Shown here one piece after another: positions 50,250-62,280 of a stretch of 64,000 bases of DNA. Below the pieces are notes generated by a model. The model was not told the origin of the DNA. It was given only the letters and a program-made list of their open reading frames with translations, and ran no database searches. A program made the translations under genes and the position numbers. The DNA is from Leptoclinus maculatus (lineage: Eukaryota; Chordata; Actinopteri; Perciformes; Stichaeidae). The stretch is from assembly GCA_032191485.1 (NCBI GenBank), contig JAVDOI010000016.1, positions 4,472,719 to 4,536,718 of the forward strand, read 5' to 3'. Positions within the stretch are counted from its first letter, which is position 1. Every line of letters starts with the position of its first letter.

Positions 50250-51947
50250 ATGGAGTTCCCAGACCACAGCAGACATTTACTCCAGTGTCTGAGCGAGCAG
50301 CGGCATCAGGGCTTCCTGTGTGACTCCACGGTGCTGGTGGGCGATGCCCAGTTTCGGGCCCACCGGGCCGTGTTGGCCTCATGCAGCATGTACTTTCACC
50401 TCTTCTACAAGGACCAGCTGGACAAGAGAGACGTGGTGCACCTCAACAACGACATTGTCACGGCCCCGGCCTTTTCCCTGCTCCTGGAGTTCATGTACGA
50501 GGGCAAGCTGCAGTTCCAGGACCTTCCCGTGGAGGACGTGCTGGCAGCGGCCAGCTACTTGCACATGTATGACATTGTCAAGGTGTGTAAGAAACGTTTG
50601 AAGCAGAAGGGCACGACGGAGGCCGACAGCACGCGCAGAGAAGAGGACGGCGGGTCGAGCTGCTCCGATAAGGCCGACAGTCTATCAGATGGCTCCACGG
50701 GCCGGCCCACTACCGCGGACCTGCTGCACAGCGATGAAGAGGAGGAGGGGAAGGCCGAGGGAGGACAACTGTGGCTGAGGCTGCCGTCTGCGGACAAACC
50801 AGGGACTCCGGCCGTGGCTAGAACCAGCCCAGGGCACGGCGAGGCGGAGATGCCGGGTGGGGAAGGTCCAGCGGAGGGAGGAAAGCGGCTCTCCCCGGCC
50901 GGCAGCCCCACCAGCTCCACCGGGTCCCTCTCGCAGAGGTCCCATCGCTCCGTGAGCTCTCGCGGAGGGCCCAGGGGCAGGAGGGTGTCGAACGACGCTA
51001 CCGACTGCGTCCTGGACCTGTCGGTCAAGCCAACCGCCGGCAGCAACCACAGTAACCACCACCAGTCCTATTACGGCGGAGCGGCCACACCGGACAGCCT
51101 CCAGAGCCCGTTGGTGGTGAGGGTGAAGGTGGAGAGGGGCGTGGCTTCAGATGAGGACGAGGAGCTGGGAGGCGGGGACTACGACATGGAGCACAGCGGC
51201 ATCACCAAGGCGACGGTTCCCAGCGTCAACGGGGGCCTGACCCACCACAGGGTCGGAGGGCCCCTGTCGGCCCAGCGGAGGCTCGGCCTGGAGGCGCACC
51301 TGTCCGCTCTGCGAGAGGCCTCTCTGGCCTCGGAGCTGGAGCGGGAGGACAAGCCTTCGGCCACGGCGGACGACGAGGACATCCTGGGGGGCGACAACGG
51401 GCGCGCCCAGGCCGAAGTGGCCGGCATGGATAGCTCCCTGTTGCCCTACGTCTCCAACATGCTGTCGGCTCAACACACCCAGATCTTCATGTGCCCGCTG
51501 TGCAACAAGGTGTTCCCGTCGCCGCACATCCTCCAGCTTCACCTCAGCTCCCACTTCAGGGAGCAGGAGGGCATCCGCTCCAAGCCGGCCGGAGACGTCA
51601 ACGTGCCCACCTGCACCATCTGCAGCAAGACCTTCTCCTGCATGTACACGCTGAAGCGCCACGAGCGGACACACTCCGGCGAGAAACCCTACACCTGCAC
51701 CACCTGCGGCAAGAGCTTCCAATACTCGCACAACCTCAGCCGCCACGCAGTGGTGCACACGCGCGAGAAGCCGCACGCTTGCAAGTGGTGCGAGCGGCGC
51801 TTCACGCAGTCCGGGGACCTCTACCGACACATCCGCAAGTTCCATTGCGAACTGGTCAACTCGCTGTCAGTGAAGAGCGAACCGCTGGCGCTGCCCAATG
51901 TCAGGGATTGGGCGATCGAGGACAGCTCCCAGGAACTGTGGAAGTAG
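50250..51947 (+). CDS. zbtb18: Zbtb18 (RP58/ZNF238) BTB-zinc finger transcriptional repressor
   Basis: A 565-residue uninterrupted frame starts MEFPDHSRHLLQCLSEQR and ends in QELWK plus TAG. A BTB/POZ dimerisation domain spans about residues 14-117. A low-complexity acidic and Ser/Gly-rich middle follows, with VLDLSVK at 254-260 (CtBP-type corepressor motif) and sumoylation-like VKVE at 292-295 and VKSE at 541-544. Four C2H2 fingers lie at the C-terminus: C415/C418/H431/H435, C455/C458/H471/H475, C483/C486/H499/H503 and C511/C514/H527/H532. Fingers and tail are nearly identical to human ZBTB18 as remembered; the middle is longer and GC-rich, and the total exceeds human (about 522-531). The protein is a nuclear repressor binding ACATCTG sites, needed for cortical neuron development and myogenesis in mammals. 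The ATG at 50250 has a good Kozak context (A at -3, G at +4). The exon starts at 50233, and the upstream codons GYEDGK stay in frame, so a longer isoform is possible. ZBTB42 is the closest alternative, but the MEFPDHSRHLLQ start and the tail favour Zbtb18. Confidence 0.97.
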   Translation: MEFPDHSRHLLQCLSEQRHQGFLCDSTVLVGDAQFRAHRAVLASCSMYFHLFYKDQLDKRDVVHLNNDIVTAPAFSLLLEFMYEGKLQFQDLPVEDVLAAASYLHMYDIVKVCKKRLKQKGTTEADSTRREEDGGSSCSDKADSLSDGSTGRPTTADLLHSDEEEEGKAEGGQLWLRLPSADKPGTPAVARTSPGHGEAEMPGGEGPAEGGKRLSPAGSPTSSTGSLSQRSHRSVSSRGGPRGRRVSNDATDCVLDLSVKPTAGSNHSNHHQSYYGGAATPDSLQSPLVVRVKVERGVASDEDEELGGGDYDMEHSGITKATVPSVNGGLTHHRVGGPLSAQRRLGLEAHLSALREASLASELEREDKPSATADDEDILGGDNGRAQAEVAGMDSSLLPYVSNMLSAQHTQIFMCPLCNKVFPSPHILQLHLSSHFREQEGIRSKPAGDVNVPTCTICSKTFSCMYTLKRHERTHSGEKPYTCTTCGKSFQYSHNLSRHAVVHTREKPHACKWCERRFTQSGDLYRHIRKFHCELVNSLSVKSEPLALPNVRDWAIEDSSQELWK

Positions 51948-52475
51948 AAAACAGACTGCTGTGTTTGACGGAGGGGAAGAGAGCGGAGAGTGAAAGAAGG
52001 GCAGTGAGGCATGGGGGGGGGGGCATAAGTTTGATATTTGGGGTTCAAGTGAGTCATGTTCTTGTGTGTCGCAAAATCTCATTCAATTGCACTTTAATAG
52101 CACATGAAAATGTTACTACTGAGTTTTTTTTTTTTTGTCGTCGTTGCTGTTTGGGGTAATTTTGTTGTATTCTATTTTATTCTGAATTTTTCTTTGGCAT
52201 AAGTTCTGTTTGGTGGTTTTGATTGCGTCTTGAGGACGTGGGTCCCAGTGAGAATGTCTCGCCTTCTTGAAGAGTTTTCACTCTTGTTTGTGTTTTCATC
52301 TCAGACACGTCACTCTGACGCTGGCCAGCGTCTCGGTCCCAGTTCCACAGACAGCAAAGCAACCGGTGCAGGAGTTCAGGTCGAACACACTGAAGTGAAA
52401 AAAAAAAAAAAAGCATTACAATACACTAAACGGGTACTGTGATCACCTCACACACACAAGTTTGAAGAAGTGTGT

Positions 52476-52527
<52 letters not shown>

Positions 52528-53046
52528 TACTGCACTACTCTGGCAAAAATTTCACCTGACGTGCGTGAGTGTGTGCGAGTGTGTTTTTGTGTGTGTTCAT
52601 ATTATTTCCTACTGGCATAGAGGTGTCGTTGGCGAAGCGCTCCCCGCTTCACTCGTTAAGCTCTTTGGTGTTGTGTGTTCAGGGTGAAGCTGACTGACTG
52701 ACAGACTAACTGATGGCACTCATGCAATGCACAGCCTCCTTTTTTCACTTCCAATCGATTTGAAGTATTTTCTAAAAATGAAAAAGACCTTTACAAATTA
52801 TTATAATAATTATTATTGTTATGAATAGATTTCTTTCTTAAATCTAGCTGGCAGTCTTTAAAGCATCTCTTGTTGAAAAGGTATTTAATTTAAGGTTGTT
52901 GTATATTGTTCTGCTATAGTTTTAGAACTTAAATCTCTTTAATTTCTTTTTTTTTTAAATTAATGATTAATATTATTATTTTTTTTATTACTTTTTTGTA
53001 ATGGGACCTGCTGTTGTTGCATGACGTCCAAACCTGTATATTTTAA

Positions 53047-53052
53047 AATAAA
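53047..53052 (+). promoter_or_regulatory. zbtb18: proximal poly(A) signal AATAAA
   Basis: A canonical AATAAA lies about 1.1 kb after the zbtb18 stop. It is preceded five bases upstream by TGTATATT (Pumilio-like). Only a weak GU-rich downstream element follows, so use may be partial. Confidence 0.4.
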
Positions 53053-53389
53053 AAATGTGAATTTGCTGTATTACTGTACACATTGTAATTGATCAAATAT
53101 TTGACAACAGGCTTTCCTTTTCTTTTCTTTTCTTTGTGAATACTACTCCAGGGTGCGGTCTGTTGAAAAACTGAATATTATTCTCACGACTATGGGAAAA
53201 AAATGCATGAACATTTGATTTTGTCTTAAACCTTTTAAGTTGTGGGTTTTGCATCGGGGGGGGGTTTAACACGTTTGACAGTGAAAAGTTTTTTTTCTAC
53301 TCGTCGTAGATCTGTCGCTGGGCTCCTAGAAGAATGTTACCGAATGTGTTTCCGTCGGATGTTGAAGCGATACGATGAAGCATTTTATG

Positions 53390-53489
<100 letters not shown>

Positions 53490-55234
53490 CACTGATCTCT
53501 CTGCTGCGTGTGTTTGTGAGCGTGTGGCTCGGTTACCACCAGTCAATTTAACCTAACTGAAGATCTATGTCCACCCAGCACTTCCTCCTCCGGCTCCTCC
53601 TCAGGCGTTCAATTTTCTCCACCGCTGTGTGTTTGTTTTCCACCTCTCTCTCTCTCTCTCATGTCTCCGTCCTCTCCGGCTCTAGACGTGGTGAAGACAT
53701 TTTCTTAATTATTTCTGCTCATTGGGCACTTACTTCAGGTCTGTTGAGTGCAGTTATGTGGCTCTGACTTTGCTAAAGCGTGAAGAATAACGGGGAGAGA
53801 AAAAAAAAAAGGAAAAGGCTGAATATGAGCTGTCCTGCTGAAAGTTGAAGGGTCAGATATCGTTGTCGCTGAGCGGTGCCGTGCTGATTCAGTACAATAA
53901 CCCACATTAGACGCAGTGGTGTGAATGTGATAAGACGTGTGTGTGTTTGTGTGTTTTCCTCCTAAAACATAACCCTTACTTTGAGATCGATGGGAAAGAA
54001 TTGGCATGCCTGAATGCACCTTTTTAAGCTAAAAGACATGAAATCAGATTTTTTTGCTGAAAAGATGCCTTTCTAAAAAAAAAAAAAAAAAACATTTCTG
54101 ACGCTATGGAAGTATTTGATACTGTAGAGCTTTAGGAAATAGTTGTTAAACTCATGCATAAATTCATGGAATTTATTGAATTTATCAGAAAATGATGTCT
54201 TATTATATTTTGATCATTTGATTGGAAAACTCATTTTTGTATGTGAATGTTGTGTTTGGGTTGGGGGCAACGTCTGTTTAATATTTCTTTTTGTTTAAAC
54301 CTCTGTATCTCAAATTTCTTTTTTTATTAGAATTTCAAAGTAATGGTCAAGCGTTTATACAATCCAAAAACATTTGACACAGAGATACTGAAAGGTGAAC
54401 GCTCCACATTTCCCCTCACTCAGTGTGTTTATACATGTGTGTGTGCACGCCCCCATTGATGTGCATGTGGTGGGGGGAAGAGGGGGGGGGGGTGGGGGGG
54501 TTGTATGTGTTGCCCTGTCATCTGGTGGCACCTACAGGCGTTTGCCAAGGCAACAGTGTGGGTGCCATTGCGGCAGTTTGCACCGCATCGTCTCATTTTC
54601 TTCTTCTTGAAACGTTATTTCTTCACTGGCAGCGTCTCTGCATATGGGCTCACTCCATCCTGCTGTTGTTTTCATCATTACTGCTGTTTCTTTTTTGTTC
54701 TGTTCCTCTGGTTGTACTTGACCGCCTTAAACTGCTGTAGTCCGGGCTGTTATATTTAATTTAATTTTTAAAGTGTGAGCGTGGGGTGGAGTCGTGGGAG
54801 CGATGTCAACCGCTCAAGACGCTGTGAAGTAACCACCCTGACGAAACATCTCCATCTTTTGCTGTGCTTACTTGAAAACAAAGGGGGGGGGGGGGGTTAA
54901 CGCAAGGTATAAAAAGAAAATGTTCAAATGTCATAGACAGTTTATGGAAAGACAGATGGGACAGACTGAGTCTGTTTTGAAAAAGGACAATCACTGTCTG
55001 GGGAAAAAAAAAACAAGCAGATTTTGATTCAGATATATTTGCTCCCTCTTGAGATTAAAATTTTTATTTGCTTTTATTTTATGTTCCTTTTTTCAGATTT
55101 AGTCATTTTTAGCTTTGACAATCATAGTTGGGTTGATTTTTTTTTTTTCTCAAGGGGAGTAAATTCTAATTGTGTTTAGTTTTGTAATTTTTTGGTGTGC
55201 TGTTGTTGACATTTTTAAATTGTGTGCAAACTGC

Positions 55235-55240
55235 AATAAA
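55235..55240 (+). promoter_or_regulatory. zbtb18: distal poly(A) signal AATAAA
   Basis: AATAAA is followed within 30-60 bases by a GT/T-rich element (TTTGTGTGAAG, then GTTTTGTTTTTTCTTGG), the classic cleavage-site arrangement. It is the best candidate end of the zbtb18 transcript. Confidence 0.55.
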
Positions 55241-55852
55241 TTATAAGAATCTTGAAATTCAACCTTTGTGTGAAGCTCCGTTTTGTTTTTTCTTGGACAA
55301 AATCATGACTCGTCTTTATATCATAATGTGTAATTTTACCAACAATATCTCCGCCTCACCGTTTCTTTACTAAAATATCTTCTTAAGCACATTTTGATAT
55401 CGGGACAGAAATGTTGGCCTCATTTTCAGCTCCAATGCTGCACACATACACAGAGTTACAGGTTGCAGAAGGGCCAGTGCAGGAGGTTTTCACATTCTGT
55501 TCCTCAGTGACTTGCGATGTGGGTGGAAGTTGTGTTTGTGTGTGTGTGAGCATGATGGCCTGAACACATCGTGTGTGTGGGTGTGTGTGTGTGTGTGTGG
55601 GTGCTTTTGGGTTCCTGCACAACTCCTGATCTCCTTATCTGCTGCACCAGTGGAGGCTGCACTTGAGAAGAAAATGTGCAGCAGCTTGTTGAGATGCAAC
55701 ACACACACACACACACACACACAAAATCAGCCTCATTCCAAAGCTCCTCAAGTACGGTTTTCCAGTAACGAAATCAGCTTTAGCTAATGTATTGCTGCTC
55801 AGTAAACCTGCTCTTACAGATGCTTAAAAAGTCCGTGGCACAGAGGCCAAGG

Positions 55853-56792
55853 AGCAGCGTTCATTAGGCCCCAGATGGTCTCTCCAGTAAGCCCCCCGAC
55901 GCACACTCACGCGATAAGCTCAACCTAATCTTCATTACATTGTCTGATGAATGCCTAATATTGGTTTAGGAAACTTAGAAGTTTTAAAAAAAGATTTAGT
56001 GTCCATTTCGAGGAGCTCAATCATTAACGAGTGACATACTCAAGTGTTTTTAATTGGACAGGATTTAATGTCGCACTCGAAGGCGAGCAATTATTTGAAA
56101 TATATTTATCTTGTGTTTTTTCAGTTTTGGGAGATGTTTCCTTTTAAAATTAAAATTAAAATTCCAGGTAAAATGTGCAGACTATTCATAAAGTCAGTGT
56201 TTTTTTGTTTTTTAGATACTTGCTCTCAGCAATGCTTTCAGTCGTGGTTTCAGGCAGACAGCAGACGTTATGACGTAGAAAATACAGCAGCCTTATCCTT
56301 TGGTTACGTGCTGCTTGGTGATCATTAATTGCAATCTGCAGCGTTGTAAGTGAACATCTGCTTATAGACAACTGCTCGCTCGCTCTCGCTGCGAGGTGGC
56401 CGTGCGAGGTTTTGCTGTGAATGTAGGTCATTAATTTGTTTCTGTCCTTTGTTTACTTAAGGAAGGGGGACAAAGGGGCAGCTGCAGAACCATTTGGCTG
56501 TGCCCAAGGCAGGCCAGCTCAACATGTTGGGAGGCTGAGACCAGCTTGGGCTCCTGTCTGGGGGCCCGGGCCCCTGCACTCTGCTGCTTCGCGTGAGGGA
56601 GTGGCCTCTGCCAAGCTGCCAGGGACGGCTCTCGTACCAGGAAATGGAGGAAGTGTGGTGTGGGGGCGGGGGGGGGGGGGGGCGGGGGGGGGGGGGGGGG
56701 GGGGATAAGGAGATGGACTCAAAGCGTCCTGATGTTTGGCTGTTGTGCCACATTTTCAAACCAGTTCCCAGCAGCGTTCATTAGGCCCCAGA
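55853..56792 (+). repeat. duplicated 23-bp word, 917 bp apart
   Basis: Positions 55853-55875 and 56770-56792 are identical over 23 bp (beginning AGCAGCGTTCATTAGG and ending CCCCAGA), with GTCTCT shared a few bases further on. The interval itself is not repeated and contains a G-run. It could be a paired regulatory word or a short duplicated repeat. Confidence 0.7.
56662..56704. repeat. long G-rich run
   Basis: 43 bases of almost pure G with two single C interruptions. Strong G-quadruplex potential and a likely assembly trouble spot. Confidence 0.95.
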
Positions 56793-57292
56793 CGTGTCTC
56801 TAAACTGACATCTGAAGGTTTGGCTGGGACAACAATTTCCATAACTTTGATGCAACTTCCAAAATCCAGCTCAAGACAGCCGTTTCCATACACACATATG
56901 TTTATGTATCTATTCTTGTGCGTGATGTGTAAGAAAATAGTCAAGGGTCACTGTTTTTATGTTAACAAATCATTTTCTTTTCAATATGAATTTTCTCGTG
57001 CATAAAAATATGTAGCTAATCAAAGGTACAGTAAAGAAGAAAGCTCGGTCACAGAGACCACGACAAACTGGATTCCGTACTTTTTAGCCTTGAGGAGACG
57101 GCCGCTCCACAAAGCAACGCTAGCGGCGTTCATTCAGAGCTCGCACCGCGCTGACGGGGAGAAAAGCCTTCTGTATCCTTTTCATGTCTGAGACTTGTTG
57201 ATTCTCCGTGAAAAAAGGAAACACTCCCAGGCCAGGTCTAGCCATGGAAGAATTGACGGAGAGGGAAAGAGGAAAGCAGGGACAAGCGTGCG

Positions 57293-57333
<41 letters not shown>

Positions 57334-58394
57334 ATGTGTATGTATGTGTAAGTGATCGAGGATTGTCTGCATATTTAAAAGAGCCCCTTTGTCAGGCACT
57401 CAGCACAGCAGGACAGAAGGCAAGCAACAAGCGGCCCGCCTGCAAGCAGACAATACAGTGGCACTACACTGGCTGGGGAGGGAGGGCTGGAGGGGGGGGG
57501 GGGGGGTGCTGGAGGGCAGAGGGGGGATATTTTTTTGGGGAAAATCGGGGGGCACAGTGTCCCAGCAAGCCATCCATCCGTCCAGCCATCCACTGCACCC
57601 TCCTCCCCCTCCTGAAAACAAAAGGCGACGCAACTCGAACTTGAATATCTGTGTGTCTCTGTGAGAGGGGGGGGGGGCAAATACTACTTACCCATAACCC
57701 CCCCTCCCCCTTCTTTAACCCCCTTACACACACACACACACACACACAAACATATATATCAACGCACACTCATAAGAAAAACTCCAATAAGAGTGTCATT
57801 CAGCAACCCACACACTTGCAAGAGCGCACACGGATAGAGAACACTACCGGTTTATGTGACACACACACACACACACATGCACACACACACGCACACAAAC
57901 ACAAAGGCCTCCAGCTGGTCTGTCTTTAGCGCTGGGCAACGATGGGATTAAACAGTACTTGTCCTTTGTTTGATTCTTGTATGGAAGGAGAGCCGCCATG
58001 AACTCTCAACATAAGAGAGAGAAACGTAGAGAAAGAAAGAACAGACAACGGGAGGAGGAGACATAAATCTCTCCACCTAAAGGATTCACTTGAAGACGAT
58101 GCGATAAACAGACAAATTAATTGGATTTAAGGTTAAAGAAACAATGACGCCCCGCGGAAAGAAATGAAACCTCTTTTCATCCGATCCACTCCCAGCTGTG
58201 TGTGTGTCTGCCAGATAAGGGGCATTACCAGGGCGTGTTCGGGGTGTTGTTGGAAACTGCTGGCACCGGGACACATGTGCACGACTCAGCACTTTATCAT
58301 CGCCATGGTGACCTGACAGGGTAACGCAGGGAGGGGTCGTTTAATGTCACCAACTCAGCTGTCTGCTGTGTGGATGTTAACGGCGTTACTGTAT

Positions 58395-58401
<7 letters not shown>

Positions 58402-58431
<30 letters not shown>

Positions 58432-58705
58432 AGATGTGAGATGTGTATGCCGGACATCTGCTGCATCTGCCTGCTGAGTTGTACACATGTATAAGCACAC
58501 ACACCACACACACACACACACGTACACACACACACAAGTATAAACAGACACACACACACACACACACGCACACACACGTCAAGCGAGCAGCAGTCAGCCA
58601 GCTGTGGTGTTGTGGAAGAGTCAAGTTCATTCTCCCTGTTGTTTCGTTCCTCCTGATGAAACAGTGGAGACCTGATGAAACACACACACACACACACACA
58701 CACAC
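58402..58705. repeat. facing TG and CA tracts
   Basis: TG at about 58402-58429, then CA tracts at about 58505-58522, 58551-58576 and 58681-58706. TG followed by CA gives inverted-repeat potential. Confidence 0.9.
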
Positions 58706-59386
58706 ATCAGCAAAAATAAGGAGCAGTATGTTTCTTGCATCCCTTTGTCATTTTATAATAACCTTTAACTTTATAGAAGTTTAAGATTTGAAACATTGGA
58801 GGGAAACATTAGAGTCTTCCTGGCCCATTTAGAGAAGTTTCTGAGCATCGTGTAACTTTACACTTTAAGGAAACAGCTATCATCTCATCTCAACAGCTAA
58901 ACAGAGACTTGTGAATGAGTCGATATGATTCTGTCACAAACAAAATGTAAATTGCATGTAACACCATGTTACACTGAAGCATGGCTGAGGATAAAAAAAC
59001 GATCATGTGTACTATTGTTTGCATACTTTTGTATGAATGAACAGTAGTTTGTATCTTTTCGGACACACTGAACTGTAAAGACTGCGTCACTTCCTGAAGA
59101 GCCTCCTTGCCGGTTGGAGACGAGTAACCATTGTAACCCATGACCAAACGATTTGTGAACTTTACAAAAAATATATTGCAAATTGCAAATCATTTTATAC
59201 TTATACTTACATTGAACACATTGCATTGTGGGATGTTTATGCCGGCATGGTGTCCTGTGTTTGCATACCGTAATATTTCACCGGTAACAGTGTGCTATTC
59301 GCGTACTATTGGATTCATTCTCTGGTTTCGGACACACTAAAATATCTCACATACTGTACAAAATAGCATGTTTATGGGGGCGATGG

Positions 59387-59505
59387 GCCATCAGTGTATG
59401 AATGGGTGTGAATGTTAGTTAGTCCTGATGGGCAGGTGGCACCTTGCATGGCAGCCCCTACCATCAGTGAATGAATGGGTGAATGACATGTCGTGTTAAA
59501 GCACA
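59387..59505 (+). repeat. dispersed repeat with an internal direct duplication (CCATCAGTGTATGAATGGGTG)
   Basis: CCATCAGTGTATGAATGGGT (59389) and CCATCAGTGAATGAATGGGT (59461) are near-identical direct repeats 72 bp apart, separated by GGGCAGGTGGCACCTTGCATG. The arrangement is typical of an interspersed teleost repeat. Confidence 0.4.
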
Positions 59506-60308
59506 AGTACAAGTTCTTTTACCGTTTAGTTAGTATGGAATTACGGACGCAACCAAAGACTAGCGAGACAAGTTTAAACAAGTTTACTCTTTTGACTATC
59601 AAGATCACTTAACGTGTTATCCAGTCAAACCAAATTTGATTCAAGTTTAAAGCCCAATATTAACATACAAAAGAGCACACAACTGTTGCAGCTTTAGAGG
59701 ACAACTTTGTTCGACTCTGAGATTCTGAAAGCATGAGTTTCACTCTGCATATTAAACTATTATCTTACCCCGCCAACGCAGAAATTGATTGCAAGAGCAG
59801 AACGTAAATTTATGCAAACAATATGTTGAAACATGTCCGTTGCGCCATCTATTTGTCTATTTATCATATGTCGACATTTTCTTGACACAAGGAAAGACAT
59901 CGAAAAACACTCCTGACAGCAGAGAGAGAGCGCGCATGTGAGGAGTTCTCTGGCGCACATGCATGTATGCGTGCAGTTCTGGTGTGTATCGTGTGCGTTT
60001 GTGTGTGTTCTCTCACCCTGTGTTGCCAACCTCTCCGCTCCCTCCCAGCTCTGGCCAGGCACGACCCATCTGTCACATTCCTCCTTCCATCCCTTCTTCC
60101 ATCCCTCCCCCCCCCCCCATCCGCCGCATCCATCCCTCCCTCTGCGTACCCATCTTTCTTTTCCATCCCTCCTGTTTCTCTCTCCGCCTCCATCGCCCTC
60201 ACCCTGTTCCTTCCTTTTCCGTCCAGCAAAACGCCAAACTCCTCGTCTCTGTTCTCCACCTCTTTTTTACTCTCAAGAAGTTCCCTTCCTCATCCTCCTT
60301 TCACTGCT

Positions 60309-60316
60309 TTCCTTTC

Positions 60317-60374
<58 letters not shown>
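60309..60374. repeat. (CT)n microsatellite
   Basis: About 66 bp of CT in a pyrimidine-rich stretch (60055-60374) whose open frames (Pro/Ser/Leu-rich) are low-complexity artefacts. Confidence 0.95.
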
Positions 60375-60377
<3 letters not shown>

Positions 60378-60677
60378 TTTTTATTGTCTGTGTCAGCTTT
60401 TGTGGGCCTCTAGACGGCCAGGTTTAAAGTGATGAGAACGACAACATGTGGTCTCTCCAGCTTGTGTAATAATAACAATTGTCATCATCAAAAGATAACA
60501 CAATCAAGCCCAAGAGCTTTTTTCCATTGTAGGCCCAGCTACTTGAGGCCAACGTGGGACCCTGCAGGCCCATGTAGAGCCCTAAGGCCCAGTGTTACTG
60601 CTCCATGCTGAAACAAACTGCTCCAATCTGGGCTAGAGAGACAGGGGTCCTGCCTAGGGAACTGGCACTGTCTCTGC

Positions 60678-60679
<2 letters not shown>

Positions 60680-60724
<45 letters not shown>
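60680..60724. repeat. (TG)n microsatellite
   Basis: 45 bp of TG ending in GCGCG. Downstream of zbtb18. Confidence 0.95.
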
Positions 60725-60728
<4 letters not shown>

Positions 60729-61018
60729 TAGTGTAGCATCAGGGGTGTAGCCCGGGGTGTACTGGCATGGCTGTGCATTGGATTATTGAAGGCAGCTTGG
60801 GACCATCTGTATGGTGGTGGGGAAGAAGTGGAGAAGGAGGAGAGGAGACTAAAAGAGCGACAAAAAGATGTCAGAGGAGACGCCGTCTTTCTTTTTGCAT
60901 CTTTAAATTGTTTTTCCTGACTTTGCTTCGGTGCAAACACATTCAACAGAACTGAAATTAGCAGTTTCATCAGCATGGACACACTGTGTGTTGTCAGGTC
61001 TGCTCCTTTGATGGAGGA

Positions 61019-61540
61019 CAGTGGTACCCAAATAAGGGGTCAGGGCCCCCCCTCAATGTGGACAGGGACAGGAAAAAGGGAACATGATATGAAAACAGAA
61101 CCTAATTAAACTATAGATATATTTTCTGACATTTTGTGGCTCACGGGACGGTAATGTCAGTCGCCCCGGTTGGGCGTGCCACTTTGTTTCAAACTGAAAT
61201 ATCTCAACAGCTAGCTAATGGACTGCCATGAAATTTGGTGCAGATATTAATTGTAATCAGAGTATAAATCCTACTGAATCTGGTGATCCCGACTTTTCCT
61301 CTAGCGCCACCAGCAGGTCAACATTTGAACCTATCCGATGACGTATCTCAACATTTACCGGATGGATTGCACAGACGTTGCATGCTAAAGAATGATTACA
61401 ATAAGCAATGCGAGATGGGAAAATCAGTATTTGGGGAAAGCGCCCACAACTCATTGACATATGCATCACATGAGGGAGGGTTGTAAGTAGAGGTTGCATC
61501 ATTTTAAGGGGTCATTAGGTCAAACGTTTGGGCACCAGTG
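61019..61540. mobile_element. hAT-like element containing a dispersed teleost repeat
   Basis: The left end is CAGTGGTACCCAAA (61019) and the right end reverse-complemented is CACTGGTGCCCAAACG (ending 61540), giving 12-13 of 14 matching inverted termini. The interior (about 61195-61490) carries ATATCTCAACAGCT...CCATGAAATTTGGTGCAGA, reverse-complementary to the repeat at 25400-25510. No transposase frame. Confidence 0.5.
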
Positions 61541-62184
61541 TAGGATCTACTTGAAATGAGTGGAAGTTTCTGAGCGTCTAAACTGTGTCACACACAGCTA
61601 TGGGCTGGATCATACTAATCAGTGACACGGTCAGTAAACATGATTAGATGTCATACATGGAAGTCTGGGGTGAAAATTCTCACACAGGAAGGTCAGAGGT
61701 CAGGGTCGGCTACAAAACAGACTGTGAGAATTCAGTGTTTGTTTATTGTCTCGAGGGATGAACTGATGTTTTTTTCTCTCCATGGTACCAACAGATCTCA
61801 ACTATTTTGTTCTAGACGGTTAATAAAATCATATTCTTACAATAAGTACAGGGACTAAGAAACACTGTTCAACAGCCATGACTTCTTAGACCTCACGGAT
61901 CCCATCAATATTAGTGGCACATACATATTGAATCGTTGTGTTGCGAACTGTCACAATGGTGTATGTATGTGGGAGTCTCTGAGGTAACCCAAGGAATCAT
62001 CTTGGTGACCTATTTTCTTTCCTCTGACGTCGAAGCAATTATACTGAATCAGGACATGGGCTGGTGAAAGAAACACGCAGCGTTCACTCCACTTACACAC
62101 AGTCCCGACTTATCCTGTGCGGAGCTCGGAGCATCTCCCAGCAGTCTTTTTCACGGGGTCAACACACACACACAGACAACGCAT

Positions 62185-62280
62185 TCACACTCACACCGGT
62201 GATCTCCAGTTCATCTAACCTGCATGTCTTTGGACTGCAGGGAGGAGACCAGAGCACGAGGAGAAAAGGCAAACCCGATA
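62185..62280 (+). repeat. LINE/SINE-like fragment (GCATGTCTTTGGACTG)
   Basis: TAACCTGCATGTCTTTGGAC, then GGGAGGAGACCAGAGCACGAG, closely resembles a very common teleost interspersed repeat. Short and non-coding. Confidence 0.45.

Noticed and set aside
51147..51845. 232-codon minus-strand frame opposite the zbtb18 zinc fingers
   Set aside because: It is an antisense shadow of a GC-rich coding exon; the plus frame explains the sequence fully.
51491..52159. 222-codon plus-strand frame overlapping the zbtb18 3' end in another phase
   Set aside because: It is a frame-shifted shadow of the finger region running into the 3' UTR, with no recognisable domain.
59938..60432. Pro/Ser/Leu-rich frames of about 150 codons in three phases
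   Set aside because: All three phases are open because the sequence is almost pure pyrimidine with a CT microsatellite; no splice or domain support.
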